A stretch of DNA of 6,258 nt from assembly GCA_963560005.1 (NCBI GenBank), contig CAUWNG010000097.1, positions 1 to 6,258 of the forward strand, given 5' to 3'. Made by a program: the position numbers and the translations under genes. This stretch comes from CAG-273 sp963560005. GTDB lineage: Bacteria; Bacillota; Clostridia; TANB77; CAG-508. Positions within the stretch are counted from its first letter, which is position 1; each line of letters begins with the position of its first letter. Below, piece by piece: positions 1 to 6,204 of the stretch. Under the pieces are notes generated by a model. The model saw only the letters and a program-made list of their open reading frames with translations, had not been told where the DNA came from and did not search any database.

Positions 1-56
1 AAAAAACAAAAGATTAGGAGATGAAAGAGATGAAAAAGCTTGAAAGCGTTGGGGCT

Positions 57-90
<34 letters not shown>

Positions 91-145
91 TTTTTAAAAA
101 AAGAAGTTTTGAAAATGAAAAGTTATATATATTATTAGAAAATAT

Positions 146-182
146 AAGGATGGGTTATTGAAGTAAATAACTTGTCCTTTTT
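146..182 (+). terminator. probable intrinsic terminator of an upstream transcript
   Basis: Arms 146-159 and 166-179 pair over 14 positions, three of them G-U wobbles, around a 6-base loop. A run of five T follows (178-182). The hairpin is weak in GC but has the right shape for a Rho-independent terminator reading rightward. It implies that a transcript enters the window from the left and ends here. The gene feeding it cannot be identified. One frame open from base 2 ends in TGA at 41-43 and could be the tail of an upstream protein, but all three frames stop early and none is distinctive. Confidence 0.55.
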
Positions 183-308
183 GTGTGAAAAAAATAAAAA
201 AAATATTAAAATTTGGAAAAATGGATAGAATATAGTAGCAACAAGGAATTTGATAAAAGTGAACATAAAATATAAGAATGTATAGATAAATGTTAACTTA
301 TAGGTGTG

Positions 309-337
309 TTGTAAAGAGAAAAACAATATGATATTAT
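309..337 (+). promoter_or_regulatory. sigma-A-type extended -10 promoter of operon 1
   Basis: A -35 box TTGTAA (309-314) is separated by exactly 17 bases from a -10 box TATTAT (332-337). A TG dinucleotide sits one base before the -10 (329-330), the extended -10 pattern. The transcription start would be near 344, giving a leader of about two dozen bases before the first ATG. The AAGGAGG ribosome-binding site is at 352-358. No operator is obvious. The remaining spacer (183-308) is AT-rich and I see nothing else in it. Confidence 0.65.
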
Positions 338-367
338 AAAAAATAAAAAATAAGGAGGATATAAAAG

Positions 368-850
368 ATGACAAAGAATGAGAGAAAATGGATATTTTTA
401 ATAATAGGAATTATGGTAATAGTATTAATAGTAGTACTATTGGTTAAGGTAATTGGAGGAAAAGGAAAGGCAGAAGAACAGAATAATTTAGCAGGCAATA
501 ATCAAGTACAAAATGAAGAAAAATATGTAGAGACATTAGATGATGGAACAAAATTAAATGTAAGTGAAGATTTAAATAAAGATAGAACATATAATGGATT
601 AGAGATAAGCAATATACAATATACAGAGAAAAATGGATTTACAGTATTATTAGCAGATATAAAAAATCCTTTAAGTACAAAGCATGAAAAAGAATTAGTA
701 AAGATAAGTATAATAGGAGAAAATGGAGAAGTAATAACCCAAACAGATGCAATAATAGGAGAGATAGAAGTAGGAGAAACATATCAAATAAATGCAACAA
801 TAGCAGCAGATGTAAGTAATGCAAAAGACATAAAGATAGAAGCAAAATAA
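368..850 (+). CDS. small membrane-anchored extracytoplasmic protein, function unknown
   Basis: The protein is 160 aa. The ATG at 368 is preceded by AAGGAGG (352-358) at good spacing, so the start is secure. Residues 1-7 are basic and polar, residues about 8-28 form one strongly hydrophobic helix, and a Lys/Gly-rich stretch follows. The topology is therefore most likely a single N-terminal anchor with the rest outside the cell. Residues about 31-52 are a low-complexity, Asn/Gln/Glu-rich linker. Residues about 53-160 alternate short hydrophobic strands with turns (for example GLEISNIQYTEKNGFTVLLA, then EIEVGETYQINATI). This resembles an immunoglobulin-like beta sandwich of the FxLYD or DUF type, an assignment by pattern only. 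There are no cysteines or catalytic motifs. The next gene starts 18 bases downstream and encodes the pilin-like surface protein. Co-transcription suggests this protein helps anchor, assemble or present that partner. That role is inference. Confidence 0.85.
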   Translation: MTKNERKWIFLIIGIMVIVLIVVLLVKVIGGKGKAEEQNNLAGNNQVQNEEKYVETLDDGTKLNVSEDLNKDRTYNGLEISNIQYTEKNGFTVLLADIKNPLSTKHEKELVKISIIGENGEVITQTDAIIGEIEVGETYQINATIAADVSNAKDIKIEAK

Positions 851-855
851 AAAGT

Positions 856-860
856 GGAGG
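856..860 (+). promoter_or_regulatory. ribosome-binding site that fixes the start of the large surface protein
   Basis: GGAGG lies eight bases before ATG 869. The longer in-frame reading begins with GTG at 854, but that GTG overlaps this Shine-Dalgarno sequence and has none of its own. ATG 869 also gives a typical short prepilin leader. I therefore shorten the protein by five residues relative to the longest frame. Confidence 0.85.
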
Positions 861-868
861 AAAAAATA

Positions 869-3646
869 ATGTTATTAAAAAATAAAGAAAAAAGTGGTAT
901 AACCTTAATAGCATTAGCGATAACAATAGTAGTAATATTAATATTAGCAGGAATAACAATAGGTTACGTATTTAGTGATGACGGATTGATAAATAAAGCG
1001 CAAGAAGCAGGAAATGCAATGAATAATGCTGTAAAAAATGATATAGAAAGTTTAAATGACTTTAGCAATAAATTGAATGAACTAATAGAGGAAGTAGCTA
1101 ATGGAGGAAAAATACCAGAAGGTGCTATAAAGTTTAGTAATATAGAATGGAGCAATGGATTAGCAAGTGTAATAGTAAGTACAAATGAACAAGGATATAT
1201 AATAGAGTGGCAAAAAAATGGAATAGAAGATGGAAAATGGACTGAAATAGAAAATGGAGGAACAATAGGAAATTTAAAAAATGAAGATATTGTATTTGCA
1301 AGACTAAAAAAGAATAATAAAGTAGGTAAAGAAGCAAGTGTAAAAATAAAAGATTTAACAGGTCCAAAAATAACAGTATTATCAAGCAGTAGTACAAGTA
1401 ATAGTGTAACAATAACAGTATCAGCAGTAGATGAAGAAACAGGGTTAGAAACTCCAACAGTGTATACTTATTATATAAAAGAAACAGTAGCAGATGATAG
1501 TACTTATATAGAAAAGCAGAAAGACGGAAATACAACAAGTAATATAGTAGGACTAAAACAAAATACAGGCTATACAATAAAGGTAGAGGTAAAAGATAAG
1601 GCAGGAAATGTAGGAAATATAACACAAGAAATAACAACAGGAACAGTAACATCAGGACTGGAAGAAGGAGCAATAGTATTTAAAAACAAAACATGGAGTG
1701 GAGGAGTAGCAAGAGTAACAATAAGTACAAACTCAAATTACTTAATAGAGTGGCAAAAGAATGGAATAGCAGATGGAAAATGGACCAGAATAGAAAATGG
1801 AGGAACAGTAGGAAACTTAGTAGATGATGATATAATATTTGCAAGATTAACTGATGGAGTAAATGTAGGACAAGAAGCAAGCTTAAAGATAGAAGATTTA
1901 ACAGGACCAAAAATAACAGTATTATCAAGCAGTAGTACAAGTAATAGTGTAACAATAACAGTATCAGCAGTAGATGAAGAAACAGGGTTAGAAACTCCAA
2001 CAGTGTATACTTATTATATAAAAGAAACAGTAGCAGATGATAGTACTTATATAGAAAAGCAGAAAGACGGAAATACAACAAGTAATATAGTAGGACTAAA
2101 ACAAAATACAGGCTATACAATAAAGGTAGAGGTAAAAGATAAGGCAGGAAATGTAGGAAATATAACACAAGAAATAACAACAGGAACAGTAACATCAGGA
2201 CTGGAAGAAGGAGCAATAGTATTTAAAAACAAAACATGGAGTGGAGGAGTAGCAAGAGTAACAATAAGTACAAACTCAAATTACTTAATAGAGTGGCAAA
2301 AGAATGGAATAGCAGATGGAAAATGGACCAGAATAGAAAATGGAGGAACAGTAGGAAACTTAGTAGATGATGATATAATATTTGCAAGATTAACTGATGG
2401 AGTAAATGTAGGACAAGAAGCAAGCTTAAAGATAGAAGATTTAACAGCACCAACAATAAGTAAATTTGTAGTGACAGCAATAGAAAAAAATTCAATAACA
2501 GTTCAAACAACAGCAAGTGATACAGAGAGTGGAATTGCAAAATATGAATACAAAAAAGGAAGCGAAGGATATACCGTAGGAAGTGCAACATATACTTTTA
2601 GTGGATTAACACCTTCAACAAGTTATACATTTACAGTACAAGTAATAGATAAAGCAGGAAACCCAACTACAGCAACAGTAAGTGGAACAACCAAATCAGA
2701 CAAGCCAAATGTAGGAGATATAAAAAATCCAGTAGGAGGAAATACAGATGCATTAGATGATTTAGGAAATAATGTAAAAATACCAGGAGGATTTTCCGTA
2801 GTAGAGGGAACAAAAGTAGAAGAAGGAATAGTAATACAGGATGGAGTTGGAAATCAATTTGTATGGGTGCCAGTAGGACCAGTTAAAAAGAGTGATGGAA
2901 GTACAGTAAGAATAAATTTAGGAAGATATACATTTGATAGTAGTGGAAGACCATCTAGTCCATATAGTGCAAATCAATCAATAAATGGTGTTTATGCGGA
3001 AATAAATGGTAATGAGAGTTCAGGAGGAAAAACTTCTTATGGAAATGTAGGGCCAATAAATATAAATGATTTTATAAGTAAAACTAATAGTGCAGGAGGA
3101 TATTATATAGCAAGATATGAGGCAAGTTATCGCTCTGGTTCATTGAATGGAGGTAATAGAGATACATTTGTACCATATTCTAAAATCTCAACAAATGAAA
3201 GAGGCGATAAATATGATCGTATGCCAGGAGATTTATTTAAAGAAGTTAAACAATCAAGTGCAGCGTACGCTTCTCAAAATATGTATAAAGGAAATGCATT
3301 TGTAACTAGTGATTTAACTAATAGTTTTGCATGGGATACAGCAATAGTATTTATTCAAAAATGTTCTAATAATACAAGATATTCAAGAGCAACTTCTAGT
3401 AGTAAATTAGGAAATACTGGTAAAAATGGAGATGAAGTTTGTCACATACATGATATGGCAGGTAATTTAAGAGAATGGACTACAGAAACTTCTACAAGTG
3501 TTCCAGACAACATTAATTTTTGCTGTGTACCAAGAGGAGATAGTTATGGTCAAGGTTCAACTAAATATACAAGTACACGTGCAGGTGCAAGAACTTCTTA
3601 TGATGATTTTGATTATGGATTTAGACCAATATTATATTTTAAATAG
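869..3646 (+). CDS. large modular surface protein: prepilin-like N-terminus, tandem beta modules, C-terminal FGE/C-type-lectin-fold domain
   Basis: The protein is 925 aa. Residues 1-10 are a basic leader ending in SG, followed by ITLIALAITIVVILILAGIT, which matches a class III prepilin signal (G10/I11 cleavage). Ala replaces the usual Glu at mature position 5. Residues about 35-84 are helical. Module A (about 80 aa, with conserved IEWQKNGI, DGKWT, IENGGT and DI-FARL) occurs at 85-165, 267-346 and 448-527. Between and after these lie fibronectin-III-like modules at 166-266, 347-447 and 528-613. Units 166-346 and 347-527 are tandem copies. Residues about 640-925 form an FGE-sulfatase/C-type-lectin-type domain: FVWVPV (664), YYIARYEAS (745), DMAGNLREWT (862), RGDSYG (889) and terminal GFRP (917). 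The paired catalytic cysteines that FGE carries after the RG-S motif are missing, so a binding role is likelier than catalysis. The protein probably sits on the cell surface as an adhesin or pilus-like stalk with a binding head. That role is inference. The gene is second in its operon and a terminator follows. Confidence 0.88.
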   Translation: MLLKNKEKSGITLIALAITIVVILILAGITIGYVFSDDGLINKAQEAGNAMNNAVKNDIESLNDFSNKLNELIEEVANGGKIPEGAIKFSNIEWSNGLASVIVSTNEQGYIIEWQKNGIEDGKWTEIENGGTIGNLKNEDIVFARLKKNNKVGKEASVKIKDLTGPKITVLSSSSTSNSVTITVSAVDEETGLETPTVYTYYIKETVADDSTYIEKQKDGNTTSNIVGLKQNTGYTIKVEVKDKAGNVGNITQEITTGTVTSGLEEGAIVFKNKTWSGGVARVTISTNSNYLIEWQKNGIADGKWTRIENGGTVGNLVDDDIIFARLTDGVNVGQEASLKIEDLTGPKITVLSSSSTSNSVTITVSAVDEETGLETPTVYTYYIKETVADDSTYIEKQKDGNTTSNIVGLKQNTGYTIKVEVKDKAGNVGNITQEITTGTVTSGLEEGAIVFKNKTWSGGVARVTISTNSNYLIEWQKNGIADGKWTRIENGGTVGNLVDDDIIFARLTDGVNVGQEASLKIEDLTAPTISKFVVTAIEKNSITVQTTASDTESGIAKYEYKKGSEGYTVGSATYTFSGLTPSTSYTFTVQVIDKAGNPTTATVSGTTKSDKPNVGDIKNPVGGNTDALDDLGNNVKIPGGFSVVEGTKVEEGIVIQDGVGNQFVWVPVGPVKKSDGSTVRINLGRYTFDSSGRPSSPYSANQSINGVYAEINGNESSGGKTSYGNVGPININDFISKTNSAGGYYIARYEASYRSGSLNGGNRDTFVPYSKISTNERGDKYDRMPGDLFKEVKQSSAAYASQNMYKGNAFVTSDLTNSFAWDTAIVFIQKCSNNTRYSRATSSSKLGNTGKNGDEVCHIHDMAGNLREWTTETSTSVPDNINFCCVPRGDSYGQGSTKYTSTRAGARTSYDDFDYGFRPILYFK
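1121..1363 (+). repeat. diverged first copy of module A
   Basis: Residues 85-165 are homologous to residues 267-346 and 448-527. Shared blocks include IEWQKNGI, DGKWT and EASxKIxDLTGP, and this copy is one residue longer. It has diverged clearly in sequence, unlike the two identical downstream copies. It is therefore the older member of the array and the probable ancestral unit. Confidence 0.85.
1364..2447 (+). repeat. two tandem 543-bp units, 541 bp identical, inside the surface-protein gene
   Basis: Bases 1364-1904 and 1907-2447 match at every position I compared. The period is 543 bp (181 codons), so the reading frame is kept. Each unit encodes one fibronectin-III-like module plus one module A. 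Identity breaks at g1905 against c2448, where the second unit runs into the diverged third fibronectin-like module. Complete identity, including synonymous positions, indicates a very recent duplication or ongoing homogenisation. Confidence 0.97.
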
Positions 3647-3652
3647 AATTAT

Positions 3653-3693
3653 AAAAAGAGATTAGTACTTTTAAAAGTATTAATCTCTTTTTT
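3653..3693 (+). terminator. strong intrinsic terminator after the surface-protein operon
   Basis: Arms 3653-3672 and 3673-3692 are complementary over 20 positions with a single G-U pair. In practice the central A/T bases form the loop. Six T end the structure (3688-3693). It begins seven bases after the stop codon, so operon 1 ends here. Its A-rich left flank could also make it partly active in the opposite direction. Confidence 0.85.
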
Positions 3694-3799
3694 ACGATTT
3701 ATTATATAAAATGTGAAATTTTATTATCATAAATCTATAGAAAATATATTAATAAATTAAATGAAAAATTTGAAATTTAGTTATTTTAAGTTTTTTTGA

Positions 3800-3852
3800 A
3801 ACTATGAAAATAATAGAGATTGCATATTTGATCAGAATTATTTTTCATAGTT
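3800..3852. repeat. AT-rich inverted repeat in the spacer before the 70-aa gene
   Basis: Left arm 3800-3814 (AACTATGAAAATAAT) pairs with 3837-3852, apart from one extra T in the right arm. The spacer between the arms is 22 bases. It ends about 25 bases before the -35 box of the next promoter. It could be a regulator-binding site, part of an unannotated transcript, or a chance structure in AT-rich DNA. No T tract follows it. The rest of 3694-3877 is AT-rich and I see no gene in it. Confidence 0.45.
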
Positions 3853-3877
3853 ATTCATAATGTAAAGATTCATATAC

Positions 3878-3906
3878 TTGCCAAATTATAAATGATGTGC
3901 TATAAT
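3878..3906 (+). promoter_or_regulatory. sigma-A-type extended -10 promoter of the 70-aa protein gene
   Basis: TTGCCA (3878-3883), a 17-base spacer and a perfect TATAAT (3901-3906) with TG one base before it. Transcription should start near 3913. This is the best promoter match in the window. The gene is therefore expressed from its own promoter rather than by read-through from operon 1, which is closed by the terminator at 3653-3693. Confidence 0.8.
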
Positions 3907-3915
3907 ATAGTTAGA

Positions 3916-3934
3916 TGTTATCTATGTGATAACA
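3916..3934 (+). promoter_or_regulatory. palindrome at the transcription start, candidate operator
   Basis: TGTTATC (3916-3922) and GATAACA (3928-3934) are exact inverted repeats of 7 bases around a 5-base centre. They start a few bases downstream of the predicted transcription start. That position suits a repressor-binding site or a short 5' hairpin. The regulator is unknown. The upstream in-frame ATG (3926) falls inside it and lacks a ribosome-binding site, which supports the later start at 3962. Confidence 0.45.
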
Positions 3935-3961
3935 AAACATATTATAAGGGAGAGAATTTAT

Positions 3962-4174
3962 ATGACAGTAAGACAGATTAGCGAAAGAGACAAATTGGTG
4001 ATTTCAAATTATTTGAAAAGACGGAACTGTATCCTTATAGGATGTAGCAAAGTTGGAGCAACAGTATTTATTTCGTTACGTACAGCAAATGCAACATTGG
4101 GAGAAAATTTTGCTGAAGGGTTGAAGAAAATTCTCGGAATTAAGCAATTAGTTGTTAATCAATATAGTTGCTAA
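3962..4174 (+). CDS. 70-aa conserved-looking small protein, not recognised
   Basis: The protein is 70 aa. I chose ATG 3962 because AAGGGAGAG (3946-3954) lies at proper spacing. The longer frame from 3926 starts inside a palindrome without a ribosome-binding site. The gene is monocistronic, with its own strong promoter and its own terminator, which argues that it is real. The N-terminal third is a charged amphipathic helix (RQISERDKLVISNYLKRR). A short strand with two cysteines (CILIGC, residues 23-28) and a strand VFISLRT follow. Then come a predicted helix (GENFAEGLKKILG), a final strand and a C-terminal Cys. There is no signal peptide or membrane segment, so it is probably cytoplasmic. The alpha-beta-beta-alpha-beta pattern could be a small binding or regulatory domain, which is inference. 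Codon use is more mixed than in operon 1 (CGG, CTG, TCG-type triplets and C-ending codons appear). I do not know its function. Confidence 0.75.
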   Translation: MTVRQISERDKLVISNYLKRRNCILIGCSKVGATVFISLRTANATLGENFAEGLKKILGIKQLVVNQYSC

Positions 4175-4177
4175 TTC

Positions 4178-4211
4178 AACAAAGGGTGGTAAATTTTTAC
4201 CACCCTTTGTT
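4178..4211. terminator. bidirectional intrinsic terminator between convergent genes
   Basis: Arms 4178-4191 and 4198-4211 pair perfectly over 14 bases with a GGGTGG/CCACCC core and a 6-base A/T loop. The flanks read AACAAA on one side and TTTGTT on the other, giving a short T-rich end in both directions. It lies 4 bases after the stop of the 70-aa gene and about 17 bases beyond the stop of rqcH, so it can serve both. Confidence 0.85.
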
Positions 4212-4227
4212 ATGTATATTTTAGTAT

Positions 4228-5901
4228 TTAGTTAATGTTAACATTAACAGTTTTATAATTTGTGTAATGGACCATTCCAGGTTTAGATTTAGATATTTTT
4301 TTTACATATCTAATATATGTATAATCGACAGGAATATTAGAAGAATGGCTAGCTTTGCTGTGCTTTGCAGCTAGACTTGCTACTTTATTTATAGTTTCTT
4401 GAGAAGGTTGAATGTTGTTTTCTATTTTTAGTATAACATGACTACCATGAATATCTTTAGTATGAAACCACAAATCTCCATTATTAGCTAATTTATTTGT
4501 TAAATAATCATTTTGTTTGTTGTTTTTTCCAACAAAAACTTTATAGCCGTCAATATTAAATTCTAAGAATCGAGTTCCTTCTGAATCTTTATTATTTTTA
4601 GAAATCATTTTACTTTTTTCTTTTATTAAGCCACTTTGAATAAGTTCATTATAAATTTCATTTAAGTCTTCAATTGTTTTAGCAACATCTATGCTATATA
4701 AAATTGTTTCTAAATAATTTAATTCTGATGTAATATCTTGTTTTTGTGAATTTACAATATGAAGTGCCGTTTTTAATTTATTGTATTTTTTAAAATATTT
4801 TTTTGCATTATTGGCAGGAGAAATTGATGAATCTAGTGGAACTTTTAGTAATTCATTATTATTATAATAATTTTCTAAATAAATTTCATGTAAGTTTCTA
4901 GAATTAATTTTATATAAATTATTAGTTAGTAGTTCTCCATAAATTCTATATTTTTCGGAATCTTCACATTCTTCTAATTTAAGATTTAAAACAGATAATT
5001 TTTTAGATAATTTTTTAGTTTTTTCTAATATTAATTTTAAAATATTATTTCTAAATGATACAAATGTATCATTTAACAGTTTACTATTATAATAATCATC
5101 CAAAAAGAAATTTAAATCTAAATTATGAGATTTTTTAATATTAATTATAGTATAATCATCTCTTGTATGGATTCCACACCCATAATTATTAAAATTATTT
5201 ATTAGGTTGTTTATATATTCGTATATTTTCTTAAAATTATCAAAAGTAAATGTATTATCTATATTTAATACATCTAGTAAATTACTAATAAAAATTTTAC
5301 TAATTCCAGTAAAATTACTTGAAAAAAGATTTATAATATCTAAATTGTTGATTTTTAGATGGTCATATAACTTATTTAAATCATTTGTAATATCTAATTT
5401 TTGTGATTCTGGTAAAATATAATAATGAGCAGGTAAAATATCTCTATTAGAATTAGATGAAGAATCTAAATGTCGAAGAGAATCTATTATAATATTTTTT
5501 TCATTAACTAATATTAAATTACTATGTTTTCCCATTAATTCAACTATTAATTTTAAATTTGTTATATCATTTAATTCATTATATCCGGTAAGTTCAATAT
5601 TAACTATTCTTTCTAAATTATTACTATAGATTTTAGAAATTTTTTTACCAACTAAATATTTTCTTAAAAGCATACAAAAATTTGGTGCAGTAGTAGGATT
5701 TATTTGTTTATTTGTAGTAAGATAAATTGAATAGTAATTTGCAGATATATTAAGATTAAGTGCATATCGAACCTTATTAGAATAAATCCCTAAAACTATC
5801 TCATTTTTATTTGGCTCAAAAACTTTGGTTATTTTTCCATTTATTAAACAAGAATTTAATTCGGAAATTATAGCTTTTGTAATTAATCCATCAAATGGCA
5901 T
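4228..5901 (-). CDS. rqcH: Rqc2/NFACT-family ribosome-associated quality-control factor RqcH (FbpA-like)
   Basis: The protein is 557 aa, near full length for the bacterial family. In this family RqcH binds stalled 50S subunits carrying peptidyl-tRNA and recruits tRNA-Ala to add C-terminal alanine tails that mark the chain for degradation. Older names are fibronectin-binding protein A or YloA. Domains in order: NFACT-N (about 1-140, with MPFDGL at the start and LIVELMGKHSN at 118-128), helix-hairpin-helix (about 170-215), coiled-coil M region (about 285-425, with GELLTNNLY at 322 and SPANNAKKYFKKYNKLK at 361), and NFACT-R (about 445-557, with VGKNNKQNDYLT at 457, DLWFHTKDIHGSHVIL at 476 and KPGMVHYTN at 540). 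At 97-98 it has Glu-Arg, where I recall Asp-Arg in Bacillus subtilis, a conservative change. It lacks NFACT-C, as expected in bacteria. The start ATG has AAGAGGTGAT upstream (5905-5914, minus strand). The gene has its own promoter. Confidence 0.96.
   Translation of the reverse strand: MPFDGLITKAIISELNSCLINGKITKVFEPNKNEIVLGIYSNKVRYALNLNISANYYSIYLTTNKQINPTTAPNFCMLLRKYLVGKKISKIYSNNLERIVNIELTGYNELNDITNLKLIVELMGKHSNLILVNEKNIIIDSLRHLDSSSNSNRDILPAHYYILPESQKLDITNDLNKLYDHLKINNLDIINLFSSNFTGISKIFISNLLDVLNIDNTFTFDNFKKIYEYINNLINNFNNYGCGIHTRDDYTIINIKKSHNLDLNFFLDDYYNSKLLNDTFVSFRNNILKLILEKTKKLSKKLSVLNLKLEECEDSEKYRIYGELLTNNLYKINSRNLHEIYLENYYNNNELLKVPLDSSISPANNAKKYFKKYNKLKTALHIVNSQKQDITSELNYLETILYSIDVAKTIEDLNEIYNELIQSGLIKEKSKMISKNNKDSEGTRFLEFNIDGYKVFVGKNNKQNDYLTNKLANNGDLWFHTKDIHGSHVILKIENNIQPSQETINKVASLAAKHSKASHSSNIPVDYTYIRYVKKISKSKPGMVHYTNYKTVNVNIN
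4231..4248. repeat. 18-bp perfect palindrome inside the 3' end of rqcH
   Basis: GTTAATGTTAACATTAAC is its own reverse complement. It encodes the last residues (VNVNIN) immediately before the rqcH stop codon at 4228-4230. It lies 20 bases from the bidirectional terminator. It may be a chance result of an Asn/Val-repeating tail written with AT-rich codons, or a DNA-binding site. Confidence 0.9.
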
Positions 5902-5932
5902 AATATCACCTCTTTAAGCATAAACTAAAAGA

Positions 5933-5961
5933 ATAATACCATAGTTATAAATAGAAGTCAA
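5933..5961 (-). promoter_or_regulatory. sigma-A-type promoter of rqcH
   Basis: Read on the minus strand: TTGACT (5961-5956), a 17-base spacer and TATTAT (5938-5933). The predicted start is near 5926, giving a leader of about 25 bases before the ATG at 5901. The -35 touches the inner end of the inverted repeat at 5961-6007. Confidence 0.75.
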
Positions 5962-6007
5962 TTTTTTATACTATTTATTAAAGAACATATAAAATAGTAT
6001 AAAAAAT
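5961..6007. repeat. 16-bp perfect inverted repeat between the divergent promoters
   Basis: Arms 5961-5976 and 5992-6007 (AAATAGTATAAAAAAT on the right) are exact reverse complements, separated by 15 bases. The left arm abuts the rqcH -35 box. The sequence is almost pure A/T, with one GC pair per stem. As RNA it would be a weak hairpin flanked by T runs. As DNA it could be a bent or protein-binding site controlling the divergent promoters. Confidence 0.7.
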
Positions 6008-6056
6008 ATTAGAAAACGACGGAATAGAAAAAAGTCAAAAAAAGACGAAAAAGATA

Positions 6057-6085
6057 TTGACTTTAAAAAGTATATATGTTATCAT
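6057..6085 (+). promoter_or_regulatory. rightward sigma-A-type promoter with no gene behind it in the window
   Basis: TTGACT (6057-6062), a 17-base spacer and TATCAT (6080-6085) with TG before the -10. Transcription would start near 6092. The 170 bases that follow contain no open frame worth calling and no clear ribosome-binding site. The target must lie beyond 6258 or be an RNA. The sequence between here and the window end is dominated by A tracts. Confidence 0.55.
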
Positions 6086-6204
6086 AATAAATGTAATAAC
6101 AAACTGAAGAAAAAATATTAAAAAAATATAAATTAGTAGGTGTAAAAAGAAGAAAAAAAGACAACAATACTAGTTTATTATTTTGCACTTTTTTAGAAAA
6201 AAGT

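Noticed and set aside
2..43. Open frame ending in TGA that might be the tail of an upstream gene (KNKRLGDERDEKA)
   Set aside because: Too short to distinguish from the other two frames, which also stop early. The only support is the downstream terminator.
135..374. Phe-rich 79-codon frame on the minus strand
   Set aside because: It is the complement of A-rich spacer, overlaps the promoter and ribosome-binding site of operon 1, and has no ribosome-binding site.
854..868. GTG start five codons upstream of ATG 869 in the large surface-protein gene
   Set aside because: This GTG is part of the ribosome-binding site for ATG 869 and has no ribosome-binding site of its own.
639..2591. Long leucine-rich frames on the minus strand across operon 1
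   Set aside because: They are antisense shadows of A-ending codons, have improbable Leu-rich composition and no ribosome-binding sites, and repeat exactly with the duplicated units.
2770..3643. Active formylglycine-generating enzyme as the function of the C-terminal domain
   Set aside because: The region after RG-S where FGE has its two catalytic cysteines reads YGQGSTKYTSTRAGAR without cysteine. Attachment to a pilin-like stalk also favours binding over catalysis.
3926..3961. Upstream ATG extending the small protein by 12 residues
   Set aside because: It lies in the palindrome near the transcription start without a ribosome-binding site. ATG 3962 has a good one.
5207..5422. 71-codon plus-strand frame inside rqcH
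   Set aside because: It is antisense to a well-supported gene, with no ribosome-binding site or promoter seen.
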